A stretch of 38,095 nucleotides of DNA from Fragilaria crotonensis (GCA_022925895.1 JAKSYS010000607.1:1-38095), one strand, 5' to 3'. Positions 8,437 to 18,922 are shown, counted from the stretch's first letter. A program made the numbers and translations. Notes: generated by a model from the sequence alone, not told the origin.

Positions 8437-11130
8437 ATGCAAGCGTTGCCCATGTCGTCGACATCAACCGACGACAACGATTTGCTTTCAACCATTCTAA
8501 GTCACATCGATGAGAGGCTAGATACTGAAGAGCTGACTCTGTCTCAATGCGTACGAAGGCTGTTTAACACGAAGCAACGACCCTCTAGGCTCGTTGCCAA
8601 GTTGCTTCCACAAACTGAACTCGTTGCTCTTCAAGACGCGTACAAGGTCATTCTGGAGCATGTGTCCATGGTTTCCGATGATTCACCGTGTCTTTTGTCC
8701 ATCAAGGTATTTGCTACTGTGATCGTCTTCCTTCAGCTTGTTCTGGAGAGTATGGCCAAGATTGGCGACACCGAATGCCTAGAAATGTCAGCCTCGTTGA
8801 TCCAATCCATGCAAAGATCTATTTGCGCCCTTTCTCCGACTAAGGCTGAGTCGGATGAAAGAGATATAGTTCCTCTGAATGAACAGCATGCGCCTTCGCT
8901 GGCAGGGTTTTTCCTTGGTGCTATGCTTCGAAGTATTAATCCGTATGTATCATCTATTCCAGTCCTTCTTTCACCACTTTGGAAAAGTCTTTGCGATGTC
9001 GCCTTGAAAGCACCGCATGTACCTAACGAATGCATAAAGGCATCCATATTGGCCTTGTTGGTGTATTTGAAGGAAGGTGAACGCCGTGCCTAAGGTCGGC
9101 GGCAAGTTTTGTCGAGAGTCTACAGCAATCGCTGACTCTTCCTCAACATATCTTTCATTCCAAGGTCATTAGCTTTCTTGTGGCTCGTCTCGCGGCGCTT
9201 CTTACTGTGTATGTCAACAATAGTGAGGAGGAGGAAGATATCGAGAATATATTGGCTGATGTCTTTGCAGCAGTCGTGCGAGTTCGAGGTATCTCTAAGG
9301 CGCTCGAATTTTCTTCCGCGACACAAATACCCCAACAGGTCTTGCAAAGCTACAAATCTGTGGACAAGAAGATTGATCAATGCGTCCTGAAGGTATTGAC
9401 AATGAAAGAAACATTGAATCAGGCAGCTGTGAAGGCCTTCGTCGCTCTAAAAATTTCCCAGAAGCCATGCTTCGAGTCGAGGTGTTCGCGTTTTGGGAAG
9501 CTCTCGATGTTACAAACAATGCTTCAAAATACCCCAGTAGATTCTTCGTCTGCAGAATCGCTTTTGCTGGTTGCGGAACAAGCCATCTTTTCAGTTTTAC
9601 CGAAATCTAGTACCGAGCTTCTCGTCGGTGACAAGTGCTTCATAGATTCTTCGATTCTATTGGTTGTAGTGCGCGCCGCTGTTCACTTGGATCCTGCGAG
9701 TGGCCTTCATGTCCGACTCATGCTCATCAGGTGGTTGTCACGTGGGCTGCACCCAATCACACGAGAAGCAGTTGTGACCGTTGTGCAAAATTATGTGATG
9801 GCCTTGAATTGCATTGCAACTCGGGGCGGATCACCTAGGTCCTCCATCGACGCACATGAGAAACGGCTCGAAGGCCCCATCTTGATTTTGATGTCGAACC
9901 TTTTCTTCGACCACGAACTGCCACCAGCCATCGCGAAAGTATCGCCAGCGTCTTACACCGGCTCTTGTGCTCTCCTGATTGTCCAGCTTTGACCCGCAGT
10001 GTTCTGTTGGGTGCAGTGTTCGCGTTCCTCAAGACTCTCCGCGCTCGGCGCCGAGGAAGACACCGAAGGTTGACATTGGAAATACGTTGACACTAACAGA
10101 TTGGAATTGTATCTTGGACGTTGTGGCGTGCCTTGACTTTTCTTCCAATGAACTTCTCGAACGAGAAATGAGAAGTTTCACGGACGATGTGGGAAGCCGC
10201 GATGATTCTATCATATCAACAAGGATTTTCTATCTGAAAGGGCGATCACCGCTCGAAGTCGCTTTGCTTGTTGCTGGTGCTCAACATCAATCAGCAATAA
10301 AGTTGATGGGTTGGTTCTTGACGCAAACTCAACGTCGGAAGAGCTCTGCTATCTTGACGACGAACGGAACTATCTTGACGTGCTCGATGCTGCGATTCCT
10401 AGGTCGGAGCCTCCAACAGTCTCCAGATCTATCTCTCGTCGGCCCTGTCGCTACATGTTTGACTTGGACTGTTGCGCAGACAAGGCGATTGTTTTCAGAC
10501 CATAGGGATGAGCATGGAGTTGCATTGGCATTAGCGGCAGGCGAAGCTCTTCGCAGAGTCAGCAATGCCACTTCGCCGTCGACGCCCTCTGATGTTCTGA
10601 AGCAGATCGCGTCATGCTTCAACGAATTGTTAAATCTCTCGCTTTGGCCTGTATCTGCGAACGCGATGACGTGTCTGACTGAATTTGCGTCTACGATCCC
10701 AAAAACTCACCAGGACATCTTGCCCTTATGCCTTCCGCTTGATGCGCAGGGATTGTTCACATGCCGTTTGCAGGGCAAAGTTCATCGCGGCAAGACAGCT
10801 CACCGAGCAGACGAGTTTGAATGGGCTCAGAGTGCTTCTTCTCAACGTGTAATGAAGCTTATCCCAACAATGCCTCCAAAGTCGACGCCATTTGCCACAA
10901 GTGCCGCTTATACCCTCGCACCAGGTTCATATCTGCTCTCCATGCCAACAATAGAAGGCTCGGGCAGAAGTGCAATAGTGATCTTCCCTCCCGGAGAGCA
11001 GTCGCTGAATGACATCAAGCATATGCTCCAAAGAGACAAGATTGAAGGTGAAGACGTCAGGCAGCTGCACCGTGTACAACTCTCCGACAATGGAGGAGGC
11101 TGCCGGCTGTATTCCGAACAATATCATTGA
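8437..11130 (+). CDS. Large helical-repeat protein, unrecognised, frame-disrupted
   Basis: Coding sequence runs through the whole interval but switches frame. Segment 1 (8437-9090) ends ASILALLVYLKEGERRA, then a stop; one extra C in the CC at 9089-9090 would continue it as LRSAASFVESLQQSLTLPQ into segment 2 (to about 9915). A short third-frame piece around 9925-10045 reads RESIASVLHRLLCSPDCPA and VLLGAVFAFLKTLRAR. Segment 3 (about 10050-11130) runs from KTPKVDIGNTLTLTDW to the stop. A further compensating pair of shifts is possible near 9470 and 9530, where another frame reads MLRVEVFAFWEALDVTNNAS. The total is about 890 residues, almost all Leu/Ala/Val-rich amphipathic helix like a HEAT or ARM solenoid, with no membrane helix or catalytic motif. 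I do not recognise the family. An E2F-type site directly upstream suggests a role in S phase or DNA repair. Confidence 0.6.
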
Positions 11131-11407
11131 GCTTGATTCAGTCGCGGGAAACACGACTGACAAACGTATTTCCTGATCCTCAAGTCCTCTCATGTTTAGT
11201 GCGAGAATCACACTGTATTCAGTCTGTGTTCGGCACTGTACTCTTCACATCATTAGTTCTCCAGCGCTACAGGAATGGCGGGATGGTATTAATTATGAGA
11301 TTGGCTACAAGGTACAAGTACTTGTACCCTATAACTATGGCATCCAAGAACTGCAGTTGTAGTAGCAGGTATCATAGCATCATAGCATCATACATCATAC
11401 ATCATCA

Positions 11408-12074
11408 GGCCACTTTAATAGTGGCATTTTCTGGGAAAAACCACTATTAGCCACTATTAACCTTTCTGGTGGCGCCACTATTAACCAGTTTTTTTACGTA
11501 GAATCCATACTACGGAGCATTTGCACGTCTTAACTTTCCTACCGGTAGCTAGTACAGTACTAGTACACGCTTCATTGATCATGACTCCGAACAAGAGCAG
11601 AAGACACTGTTCAATGAAGGCCATGCCATTGCATATGGCCTCACAGTATGTGAGCAAGTGGATGCACAGACAGCACTTTCAGTAGTTTCAGTTTCACATC
11701 AAATTTGTTTACATTTCAGTCATGAGGTGAAGACTTTAAGTGGAGGCTTCTTAGCCACGCATTGTTTACAGGGACATCAATTGTTGAGAGTGACTTCTCT
11801 GAAGTAAAGTGAAGAATGATTGCTGAACTGGTCTTATAGACTTTCTTTTGGTGGATGGCATTCTGCATTCTACTACATTCCAAGCAGTTTACAATGCTTC
11901 CATCCAGAATACTCCTTCTGGTGTAGCGTACTACTTGTACCTTTGGCTCCTACTGTAGTAGTGTTTCTGGCGTACACTGGCACATGACCACTTTTAGCCA
12001 CTATTAACTTTCTGACGGCGCCACTATAAGCTCAATAGTGGCAATAGTGGCGTCCGCCACTATTATTTAAAGTG
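11408..12074. mobile_element. Short TIR element with decayed transposase fragment
   Basis: The element begins GCCACTTTAATAGTGGC and ends with the complement (CCACTATTATTTAAAGTGGC). The inverted ends extend about 80 bp with gaps and carry repeated CCACTATTA and GGCGCC words (AACCTTTCTGGTGGCGCC on the left, AACTTTCTGACGGCGCC in the same sense near the right end). It lies within a CATCATA microsatellite, so a target-site duplication cannot be read unambiguously. Inside, 11770-11900 encodes, across frames, TSIVESDFSEVK and LIDFLLVDGILHS, which resemble the end of a cut-and-paste transposase (ESDFS...LEG.LH pattern). It appears to be an internally deleted non-autonomous copy about 667 bp long. The superfamily is not certain. 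Confidence 0.55.
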
Positions 12075-12252
12075 GCTTGTACATCATACATCATACCATC
12101 ATACTATCATACTATCATACATCATACACTCCGAGTACTCCAGTCTCCAGTAGGTTCATAGGTCATAGTCATAGGTCATAGTGGCAAGGGTGCATCTTTT
12201 TCTGTTGCCTTGTCCGAGCAAACTTTGGTGCACGCGCTGGCACTGCGGAGTC

Positions 12253-12274
12253 TTCGCGCAAGAGCTTCGCGCCA
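12253..12274. promoter_or_regulatory. Two E2F-type sites upstream of MCM7
   Basis: TTCGCGC at 12253-12259 and TTCGCGCCA at 12266-12274 (TGGCGCGAA on the other strand) are spaced 13 bp apart and lie about 100-118 bp before the MCM7 start codon. MCM genes are classical E2F targets in animals and plants, so the placement is what established knowledge predicts. Use in this organism is inferred. Confidence 0.55.
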
Positions 12275-12370
12275 TTTTTTGAATTCAATGCAAATTTGCT
12301 CGTAGCATAGAGTCCGATCGTCCGATCACGGCCTTGATGCGTCGTCCCAGAATTGTCCTCCTCCCCTACC

Positions 12371-15034
12371 ATGGCATCGCAGTCTCAATCGCAAGGCGAC
12401 AGAACTACTGTCCTGGATGCTACTGAGCTTCCGAACTATGATGAAGATCAAGGTAGGAAACCGAACTGAAGTCCCAATTATGACAAGAACCAATGTACTC
12501 AACCATGACTCACTCCCACCATCACTACCTCTCTAAGCGCTTTTCGCGCAGTTCCTACAAGAGCATCAGATTCAAATCTCGGAAAGAACCGTTGATAACT
12601 TAGAAGATGACGACGACCTGGAACCCACAGCCGGAAACTCCAATGTCAGACGCGTTCCGTGTTTTCTGCCTCTTCTTCAGCGTATCAAGGATCGGAATTA
12701 TCCCGACCCGTCCAACCCCACATTTGTCGTTGAAGTTCCGCTCTCTGAGATTGTTTCATGGGATTCCGTGCGAGGAGGTGATCTTGTTCAGCGTGTCAGT
12801 AAGAATACCATGCGTTATCAATCGATCTTTTGCGATGTTATTGATAAGACCTTGGAGAACTTGCCCAACTCTCCTGAACAATTGCCAGCTCGTGATACTA
12901 TTGATGTGCTGCTTGAACAACGCCTAGCTCAACAGGCATCTCAACAAGCAAATGTGAACAACAATCGAAATCAGAATCCAGACGGAGGGTGTACTCAACG
13001 ATGCAGCGGATGCCGTCGCCAACAATCATCAAGCATCGGAGGAGTTCCCTTCCCTCCTTATGCGACGATATGAGCTACGGATTCTTCCCATCGGTCGCCG
13101 AGGATCCATGCTTCCGTTTGATCGTCAATATCGTGGAAAAACTCTAGACACGGATGCTCCTGAAGACGGTGGCATCTCTCTCCGCTTCGTCCGCTCGCGC
13201 TCCATGGGTCGCATGGTCACCATTCGAGGCATGATTGTGCGGGCCTCCGATGTCAAGCCCAGCTGCGTGGTGGCAACTTACACCTGTGATGCATGTGGCT
13301 GCGAAGTGTATCAAGTTGTGGAGAACAAACGAGAATTCCTACCTCAAAGGGTGTGTCCCTCCACGGATTGCTCGCAACGACCGGGATCGCGCATGGAATC
13401 ACTTCATTTGCAAACTCGGGGAAGTAAGTTTGTCAAATTCCAAGAACTGAAATTGCAGGAACTACCCAATCAAGTCCCCATGGGTCACATTCCTCGCAGT
13501 ATGAGCGTGCACTGTCGAGGTGAGCTGACCCGTCTAGCAGCGCCTGGAGATGTTGTTACAATTGATGGAGTCTTCTTGCCTCAGCGCGTCGCTGAAAGTG
13601 GATACCGAGCCATGAAGGCTGGTCTTATCTCAACGACTTTCTTGGAGGCCCATAACATTATCGTGCATAAAAAAGCTTCGACGAATCGCTGTTGGGTTCG
13701 CTGTCCGAAGAGGATTCCATCAAACTGGAAGCCGATATTGCCAAAGTGTCGTTGGGCGATGACCCCATTGCCGCCTTGGCATCTGCAATTGCACCCGAAA
13801 TCTTTGGTCACGAAGATATTAAGCGGTCTCTACTTCTCCAACTTGTGGGAGGATGCACGCGAAAGCTCCCCGATGGGATGCGCATTCGTGGCGATATCAA
13901 CATATGTTTAATGGGTGATCCTGGAGTAGCGAAATCGCAGCTCTTGAAGCACGTTGCCGGCATGGCCCCACGAGGCGTGTACACTACGGGTAAAGGTTCA
14001 TCCGGGGTGGGACTTACAGCAGCCGTTACGAAGGACCTGACGACCGGAGAAATGGCTCTAGAGGGCGGCGCTCTGGTGTTGGCAGATCGGGGAATTTGTG
14101 CCATCGACGAGTTCGATAAAATGGACGAAAGGGACAGAACTGCCATTCACGAAGTGATGGAACAGCAGACTGTGTCGATTGCCAAGGCTGGTATTGTGGC
14201 CACCTTGAACGCTCGAGCAGCCGTTCTAGCAGCCGCGAACCCGCTCTATGGTCGATACAACCGCAAAAAGTCGCTTTCGGAAAACATCAACCTTCCTAAT
14301 TCACTTTTGAGTCGATTCGATTTAATGTTCTTGATTCTCGACGTCGCCAACGTTGATCGCGATATTGCCTTGGCTCGTCACGTTACCTTTGTACATCAGA
14401 ATGAAGGAGTCAAAAGTCTGTGCAGGAAGACGAGAAGGATGAAGGCAGCGCCAGCGACGACGAAGGTACGAAAGATGCTCCAGCAAACAAAATCAAGGTG
14501 ACCCCAAGGATCTTGCGTGAATACATCGCGCGCGCCCGCCAGCACCACCCGGTTGTCCCTCCCGACGTTGCTCCTTACATTGTTGAAGCGTATGTCAATC
14601 TCCGTATAGCAGATCGACCCGGATCGCGTGGTAAAAAGGCAGGTGATCAAACAGCAATGACCGCTCGTCAATTGCTTTCTATCCTGCGCCTCAGCCAATC
14701 CTTGGCACGTCTCAGATTCTCCGACTATGTCGCGCGAGAAGATGTCGATGAAGCCATTCGTCTTACCCACATGAGCAAGGCGAGTCTTGATCTCGATGAC
14801 TCAAGGTTAAACGGAAAGCGCAAACGCGGTGAAGATGTCACCTCGAATATTTTCACCATTATTCGGAACTACGCAACGTCAACAAATTCTAATGAAGTTA
14901 ATCTTAAAATGTGTGAGGCAATGGTTCTTCGCAAGGGTTACACGGCCGAGCAACTCCAGAAATGTCTGGAAGAGTACGATGATTTGAAGGTCCTTCAAGT
15001 TAATTCCAGTCGCACCCATGTGCACTTTCTATAG
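12371..15034 (+). CDS. MCM7: DNA replication licensing factor MCM7
   Basis: MCM7 is a subunit of the MCM2-7 helicase that unwinds DNA at replication forks. Exon 1 (12371-12452) starts [10 protein letters not shown]; an 85-bp intron (12453-12537) precedes [18 protein letters not shown]. The zinc-binding region is [12 protein letters not shown] with a later CPSTDC pair. Family blocks follow: [25 protein letters not shown], Walker [27 protein letters not shown], Walker [18 protein letters not shown] and the arginine finger LLSRFD. The C-terminus has [18 protein letters not shown] and a winged-helix-like end. NPLYGRYN and the overall match identify MCM7 rather than another MCM. The frame is broken three times by an apparent missing base: GGG at 12987-12989, six A at 13669-13674 and four A at 14412-14415. 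Conserved residues continue on both sides each time, so these look like sequence errors. Restored length would be about 860 residues. Confidence 0.93.
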
Positions 15035-15174
15035 ATTCCCTGAACACCAGTCGTGACGAGAGATTCATAATATCCAGGTTTGGATCCTGTATTCCAGCAG
15101 CGCCTACGCAGCCGAGCAGAGTTTGCAGGGCTATCGTAAGACTTGAGTGAAAAGAGAGAAAAAACTAAGTATAG

Positions 15175-15828
15175 TTACGATACCTCGCTATTCGAAGTAA
15201 GCTCAGTCTCACTCACTAAAACTCCGTCCTCATCCGCATACACGAACATGCCAGGTACGAACTCTACTCCAGCAAATGCCACAGTACATCCACGTTCCCC
15301 GGGATGTGTCTTGGCCGATTTAATGGGATGGGTATTCATCGCCTTGACGCCAATCGGAATTTGGGCGATGACAGCCGAATCACGGATGCAGCCATTAATG
15401 ATCAATCCTGACCATCCATTGTCAGCCGCCATCTGCGCCAACAAGTCTCCACACAGCGCGACTCGCTGTGAGGCTGCGCCGTCGACGACCAGGACTCGTC
15501 CACCGCCGGCTTCTCCCAGTGTCGAACGCACCATGGGATTAGATTCAAAACATTTGACAGTCTCAACTTTGCCCGAAAACTTCCGAATGCCACCAAAGTC
15601 TTTAAAATAACCAGGAGTTGCGACCATCAAGCGGGAAGGACTATCTACGTATTTGTCGCAGAGATCTGCGGTCCCTGGGTGTTTTTGTGATGCCATGGTG
15701 GAGTGACTGATGAATCGTCGATTCGAGGCAACGTAACCTTCTAATCGGCAGTTCTGAAGAATGATACGAAATGACGAGCGTCCTCTTCTTTGTGTACAAG
15801 CTGAAAGGAATCGAAGACTGCTACGCAT
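15175..15828 (-). CDS. RraA-family protein, probably mitochondrial
   Basis: The protein has 217 residues from the Met at 15828. The first about 45 residues are Arg/Ser-rich with no acidic residues (MRSSLRFLSACTQRRGRSSF), as in a mitochondrial presequence; the next Met (15696, MASQKHPGT) would give a cytosolic form, and the frame is also open to 15897. The rest is a complete RraA-like domain: TADLCDKY, FKDFGGIRKFSGKVETVKCF, GRVLVVDG, GWSGLIINGCIRDS and MNTHPIKSAKTHPG, ending YADEDGVLVSETELT. The G-x-x-RD motif and the preceding Asp are residues used for metal and substrate in class II HMG/CHA aldolases of this fold, while E. coli RraA itself inhibits RNase E. Activity here could be 4-hydroxy-4-methyl-2-oxoglutarate or oxaloacetate-type cleavage. 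It is intact, intronless and divergent from the Tipin gene. Confidence 0.85.
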   Translation of the reverse strand: MRSSLRFLSACTQRRGRSSFRIILQNCRLEGYVASNRRFISHSTMASQKHPGTADLCDKYVDSPSRLMVATPGYFKDFGGIRKFSGKVETVKCFESNPMVRSTLGEAGGGRVLVVDGAASQRVALCGDLLAQMAADNGWSGLIINGCIRDSAVIAQIPIGVKAMNTHPIKSAKTHPGERGCTVAFAGVEFVPGMFVYADEDGVLVSETELTSNSEVS

Positions 15829-16002
15829 AGTCTCTGTTGGCAGGCCTGTCGACCATGAGACGTTGCACGAGAAGTTCGAATGACTGCTCAGCTTCACATG
15901 AAGTCGTCCCCGGATCCCGGATCATCAGAGTTCAATCCGTGCAGGTGTCATGAAAGATACAGAGAAGATAGAATAGCCCTGACCCTAACTAACTCTTTAA
16001 AT

Positions 16003-16013
16003 GCGCGCCAAAA
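16003..16013 (-). promoter_or_regulatory. E2F-type site upstream of the Tipin gene
   Basis: The plus strand reads GCGCGCCAAAA, that is TTTTGGCGCGC on the minus strand, a near-perfect E2F/DP consensus. It lies about 125 bp upstream of the Tipin start codon and about 175 bp upstream of the divergent RraA-family gene. Given MCM7 and the unknown gene have the same type of site, it more likely serves the replication gene. Confidence 0.55.
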
Positions 16014-16136
16014 TATTTCTGTAACTTTTGGACGCAAGGATTTTACCGTATGCACATCTTTCTCCGTACATACACTATAATTCAAACATTCAAACCTCAC
16101 ATCTTCGTTCGATCGTTGCTGCATCCTGCAATCACC

Positions 16137-17660
16137 ATGGCATCACTCGCAGCTCGTCGCCGCGTCACCTTCGACGCTCCTGCACAGTCGCGTAATGATC
16201 GTTTAGCCTCAAGCAATGTCAATCGCAACAACTACTACACATCCGACGAAGACGACGACGAAGACGAAGAAGAACGAATCGCCCGGGAAGAGGAGGAAGA
16301 AGAACTCCGACTCTCGGCTGCGAATGGTGAAGCATCCGAAGCCCCATCCTCGAAGAAACGCAAACAGACGGACCAGGAAATCGCTGACTTGTACGCATCC
16401 ACAGCTAAGAAACGTAAGCCTCGTGCCACGCTCCAGCCTGCACATTTGACTGGTGCCGACGGCTTGATCCGTGTTCGATCCGATTTTGGTTCGTTAAAGT
16501 ACCCAGAGAAACGATCGTCTCTGGATGCAGCTGCCTCGTACAGTCGGAACCTTATTCACGCATACAAAGGATGGGCTTACAATCTCTTTCCAGGTCTCGC
16601 CTTTGAAGATGTCTTGTCTAGAGTCGAAACCTTTGGTTCAAAGCGAGAAATAAAGAGTCATCTCACCCACATGCGTACCGATGTTCGAAATGCACATCTG
16701 GAACGCATCTTTGGCCGTGAACGAGCCGAGCGCATGATCAACGAATTAGAAGATGGCCTCAAGAAGCAGCAACAAGAACACCATGTCGATGATGAATTAC
16801 CCTCTGAAGCTCCTGAGACGCCCGCCAATGCTGCCATGCCCTCTAACGTGCTGGAATCCCCAGCAGCGTTGATTCAAACGTCCTCGAAAACGCATGAGTC
16901 ACCATTGCCAGTCAACCCTGCTGAAAAGGTTTCAAAGTCCCGACAACCCGCGGCTCCTTCTGACCTCCCGGAGTCGGAATCCGAGGGGGAATTTGAATTT
17001 GAGAAGAAACCTTCTGGTGCAGCAGTGACATCTGCCTTTTTCGATACAGATGATGAAGACGATGCAAACAATGTTGACGAGAGACCTACCGAATCAGGAG
17101 CGGTATCTCCCACGGCATCCAGCACCTCCCCAATCGATGGGGAAGAATTCTCCAACCGGGGACACGACGACGACGAGAATCAAGCGGAAGTATCTCCGGA
17201 CCGCGAGGTGGAGGGAGGAACCATGGAGGATATGACACAGGCGACAGTCGTCGCTTCGCAATTCAAGACTCACGATGATGGTGATGGTGCCGAAGAAATG
17301 AATGTCGCAGAAGTGGTGGTGCTGACGCATGTGGCTGTATTCGAAACACAGTTCGAGTCGCAGACGCAGGCAACCCTAATTGCATCACAGCTCCAAAGTG
17401 ACGGCAACGAAGAATCTCAATCACAGACTCAGATGACGGTGCTTGCGAGTCAAATTGGATCTAGTGAAGAATCTCAATCACAGACTCAGATGACGGTGCT
17501 TGCGAGTCAAATTGGATCTAGTGAAGAATCTCAATCACAGACTCAGATGACGGTGCTTGCGAGTCAAATTGGATCTAGTGACGATTCGCAACCGGAATTG
17601 CCAACCCAGGACACTGTGCTTGCGACTCAAATAAGCCCTACACAAAACGTGGATAGCTAG
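16137..17660 (+). CDS. TIPIN: Tipin/Csm3/Swi3 replication fork protection protein
   Basis: The protein has 507 residues. Residues about 98-190 match the Swi3/Csm3/Tipin domain: LIRVRSDFGSLKYP, LIHAYKGWAYNLFPGLAFED, VLSRVETFGSKREIKSHL and MRTDVRNAH. Tipin pairs with Timeless/Tof1 at the fork and supports the ATR checkpoint. The N-terminus has a basic segment and an acidic run (residues 35-57). The C-terminal 130 residues are dominated by SQ/TQ: a motif of the form TQxTVLASQI occurs six times (TQATVVASQF, TQATLIASQL, three identical TQMTVLASQI, TQDTVLATQI), plus a decayed copy ETQFESQTQ. SQ/TQ clusters are substrates of ATM/ATR kinases. The start at 16137 (MASLAARRRV) is chosen because the 29 residues in front are hydrophobic and unlike the family. 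The gene has no intron and no frame break. Confidence 0.85.
   Translation: MASLAARRRVTFDAPAQSRNDRLASSNVNRNNYYTSDEDDDEDEEERIAREEEEEELRLSAANGEASEAPSSKKRKQTDQEIADLYASTAKKRKPRATLQPAHLTGADGLIRVRSDFGSLKYPEKRSSLDAAASYSRNLIHAYKGWAYNLFPGLAFEDVLSRVETFGSKREIKSHLTHMRTDVRNAHLERIFGRERAERMINELEDGLKKQQQEHHVDDELPSEAPETPANAAMPSNVLESPAALIQTSSKTHESPLPVNPAEKVSKSRQPAAPSDLPESESEGEFEFEKKPSGAAVTSAFFDTDDEDDANNVDERPTESGAVSPTASSTSPIDGEEFSNRGHDDDENQAEVSPDREVEGGTMEDMTQATVVASQFKTHDDGDGAEEMNVAEVVVLTHVAVFETQFESQTQATLIASQLQSDGNEESQSQTQMTVLASQIGSSEESQSQTQMTVLASQIGSSEESQSQTQMTVLASQIGSSDDSQPELPTQDTVLATQISPTQNVDS
17409..17579 (+). repeat. Three identical 57-bp coding repeats (SQ/TQ unit)
   Basis: Units start at 17409, 17466 and 17523 and are identical in all 57 bases, each encoding the 19 residues EESQSQTQMTVLASQIGSS (Tipin residues 425-481). 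Identity at third codon positions shows the amplification is recent or kept homogeneous. The unit is a multiple of three, so copy number can vary without changing the frame. Confidence 0.95.
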
Positions 17661-18109
17661 ACGTAACAACAGCAGAATCGAAGATCACTTTATATGTATA
17701 AAGTGACTAAAGGCTTGAGAGATTTGACGCGTCAGAGCGTATTATCAATGCTTTGCATGGTCTTCAATGATGGACTCCACATAGCTCGTGAAGCAAATTG
17801 TGGCTTCAGATGCGCAACTATCCTGTGGCCTGGGGTTGAATTGACAGTCAACTCGCAGGGTCTACTCGGAGTATTGTTCTGGTCAAATGTAATGTTTTCG
17901 TGTGCCCAAGAACAAAAACATGCAGACCGCCTGGTTTGGTATGTTACATGTTATATATCACTAGTGGGTGCCTCACATTTGATCGGAGTGTCTACTACAG
18001 GAAACTGGACGTACAGTACCCCCAACCTGGTCGTACTCCGTACCTCTACTTTTTTCCCGTACAGTATGCAGTACCATTGTACCAACGTAGGAAACACTTC
18101 ATGAAGTAC
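17661..18109. other. Intergenic between Tipin and the J-protein gene, left part
   Basis: No gene is supported. Open frames at 17694-18104 and 17900-18214 overlap each other in different frames and have no motif. GTAC words become frequent after about 18000. Confidence 0.5.
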
Positions 18110-18129
18110 AGTACCAGGTACCTGGTACT
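18110..18129. repeat. Perfect 20-bp palindrome
   Basis: AGTACCAGGTACCTGGTACT equals its own reverse complement over 20 bases. It is the longest of the many GTAC-centred palindromes in the intergenic DNA of this window. Confidence 0.9.
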
Positions 18130-18217
18130 TATCATGGCCCAGTATTGCAGTTCATCGCACGGTATATTTTACAGTAGCATTTGTCAAGCAACCTGTTCAC
18201 AGCAAATTCAATGAGTA

Positions 18218-18417
18218 TTCCATCCAGTAACTTTGAATTCGTACAGTATTGTAGTTCAGTAACGTAACACACTGTCGTTTCAACATAAATTACCGTCCGT
18301 TTATGTACTGTAGACCTTTCCATCCAGTAACTTTGAATTCGTACAGTATTGTAGTTCAGTAACGTGACACACTGTCGTTTCAACATAAATTACCGTCCGT
18401 TTATGTACTGTAGACCT
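18218..18417. repeat. Tandem duplication of a 100-bp unit
   Basis: The two copies (18218-18317 and 18318-18417) begin TTCCATCCAGTAACTTTG and end TACTGTAGACCT. They differ at one base that I can see (AACGTAACAC against AACGTGACAC). No coding potential is convincing. The near identity indicates a recent duplication. Confidence 0.9.
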
Positions 18418-18922
18418 GTAGTACATGTAATCCACGTAACAGTGCAACATTTGATCCAGTACCCCAGAGTGGTCATACTCCGTAACAGACGCACACACAC
18501 ACACAATTAATTTATAATATAGTAGGATACTATGTCTGCCTCTATCGTCTCTCTATGTCATTAGCTGAAGGAATGCTGATGCACGGTCCTATAGTGCAAG
18601 GAGAACCAGTACTCATTCGACGTCCTACACACTACACAGTACAATTGTGCAACTCGGAGTACACAGTACACAGTGATGGCTGACGGCTTCTGACTGTGTC
18701 ACGACGGTGAGCAAACTTCTACTCTAGCACGTAGCTAACGATACCACGGTACCAGTAGCCTACCGTAGACTAGTCGAGGCAGATATGCTGATGTAATGCA
18801 CCATCACACCATCATCACGAATCAGACCTCCAAAATTCATTCCAGGACGTTCTTTGCTGACACTTGCATTTGTTGATCCTCGTTGGAGCACAACAAAGTA
18901 CACTGTTAGTGCAGCAATCAGC
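18418..18922. other. Intergenic upstream of the J-protein gene
   Basis: The stretch contains an (AC)n run near 18491, several GTAC words at 18600-18680 and no supported gene. The last 200 bases form the promoter and leader of the J-protein gene. Confidence 0.5.

Noticed and set aside
9979-11130. A separate gene starting at 9979
   Set aside because: Its first residues are out of frame with the helical protein; the third-frame segment before it links it to the upstream coding sequence, so it is the C-terminal part of one gene.
12607-13073. Independent small ORFs before MCM7
   Set aside because: The frame from 12538 continues into MCM7 once the GGG at 12987 is allowed one more base; they are MCM7 exon 2 or its shadows.
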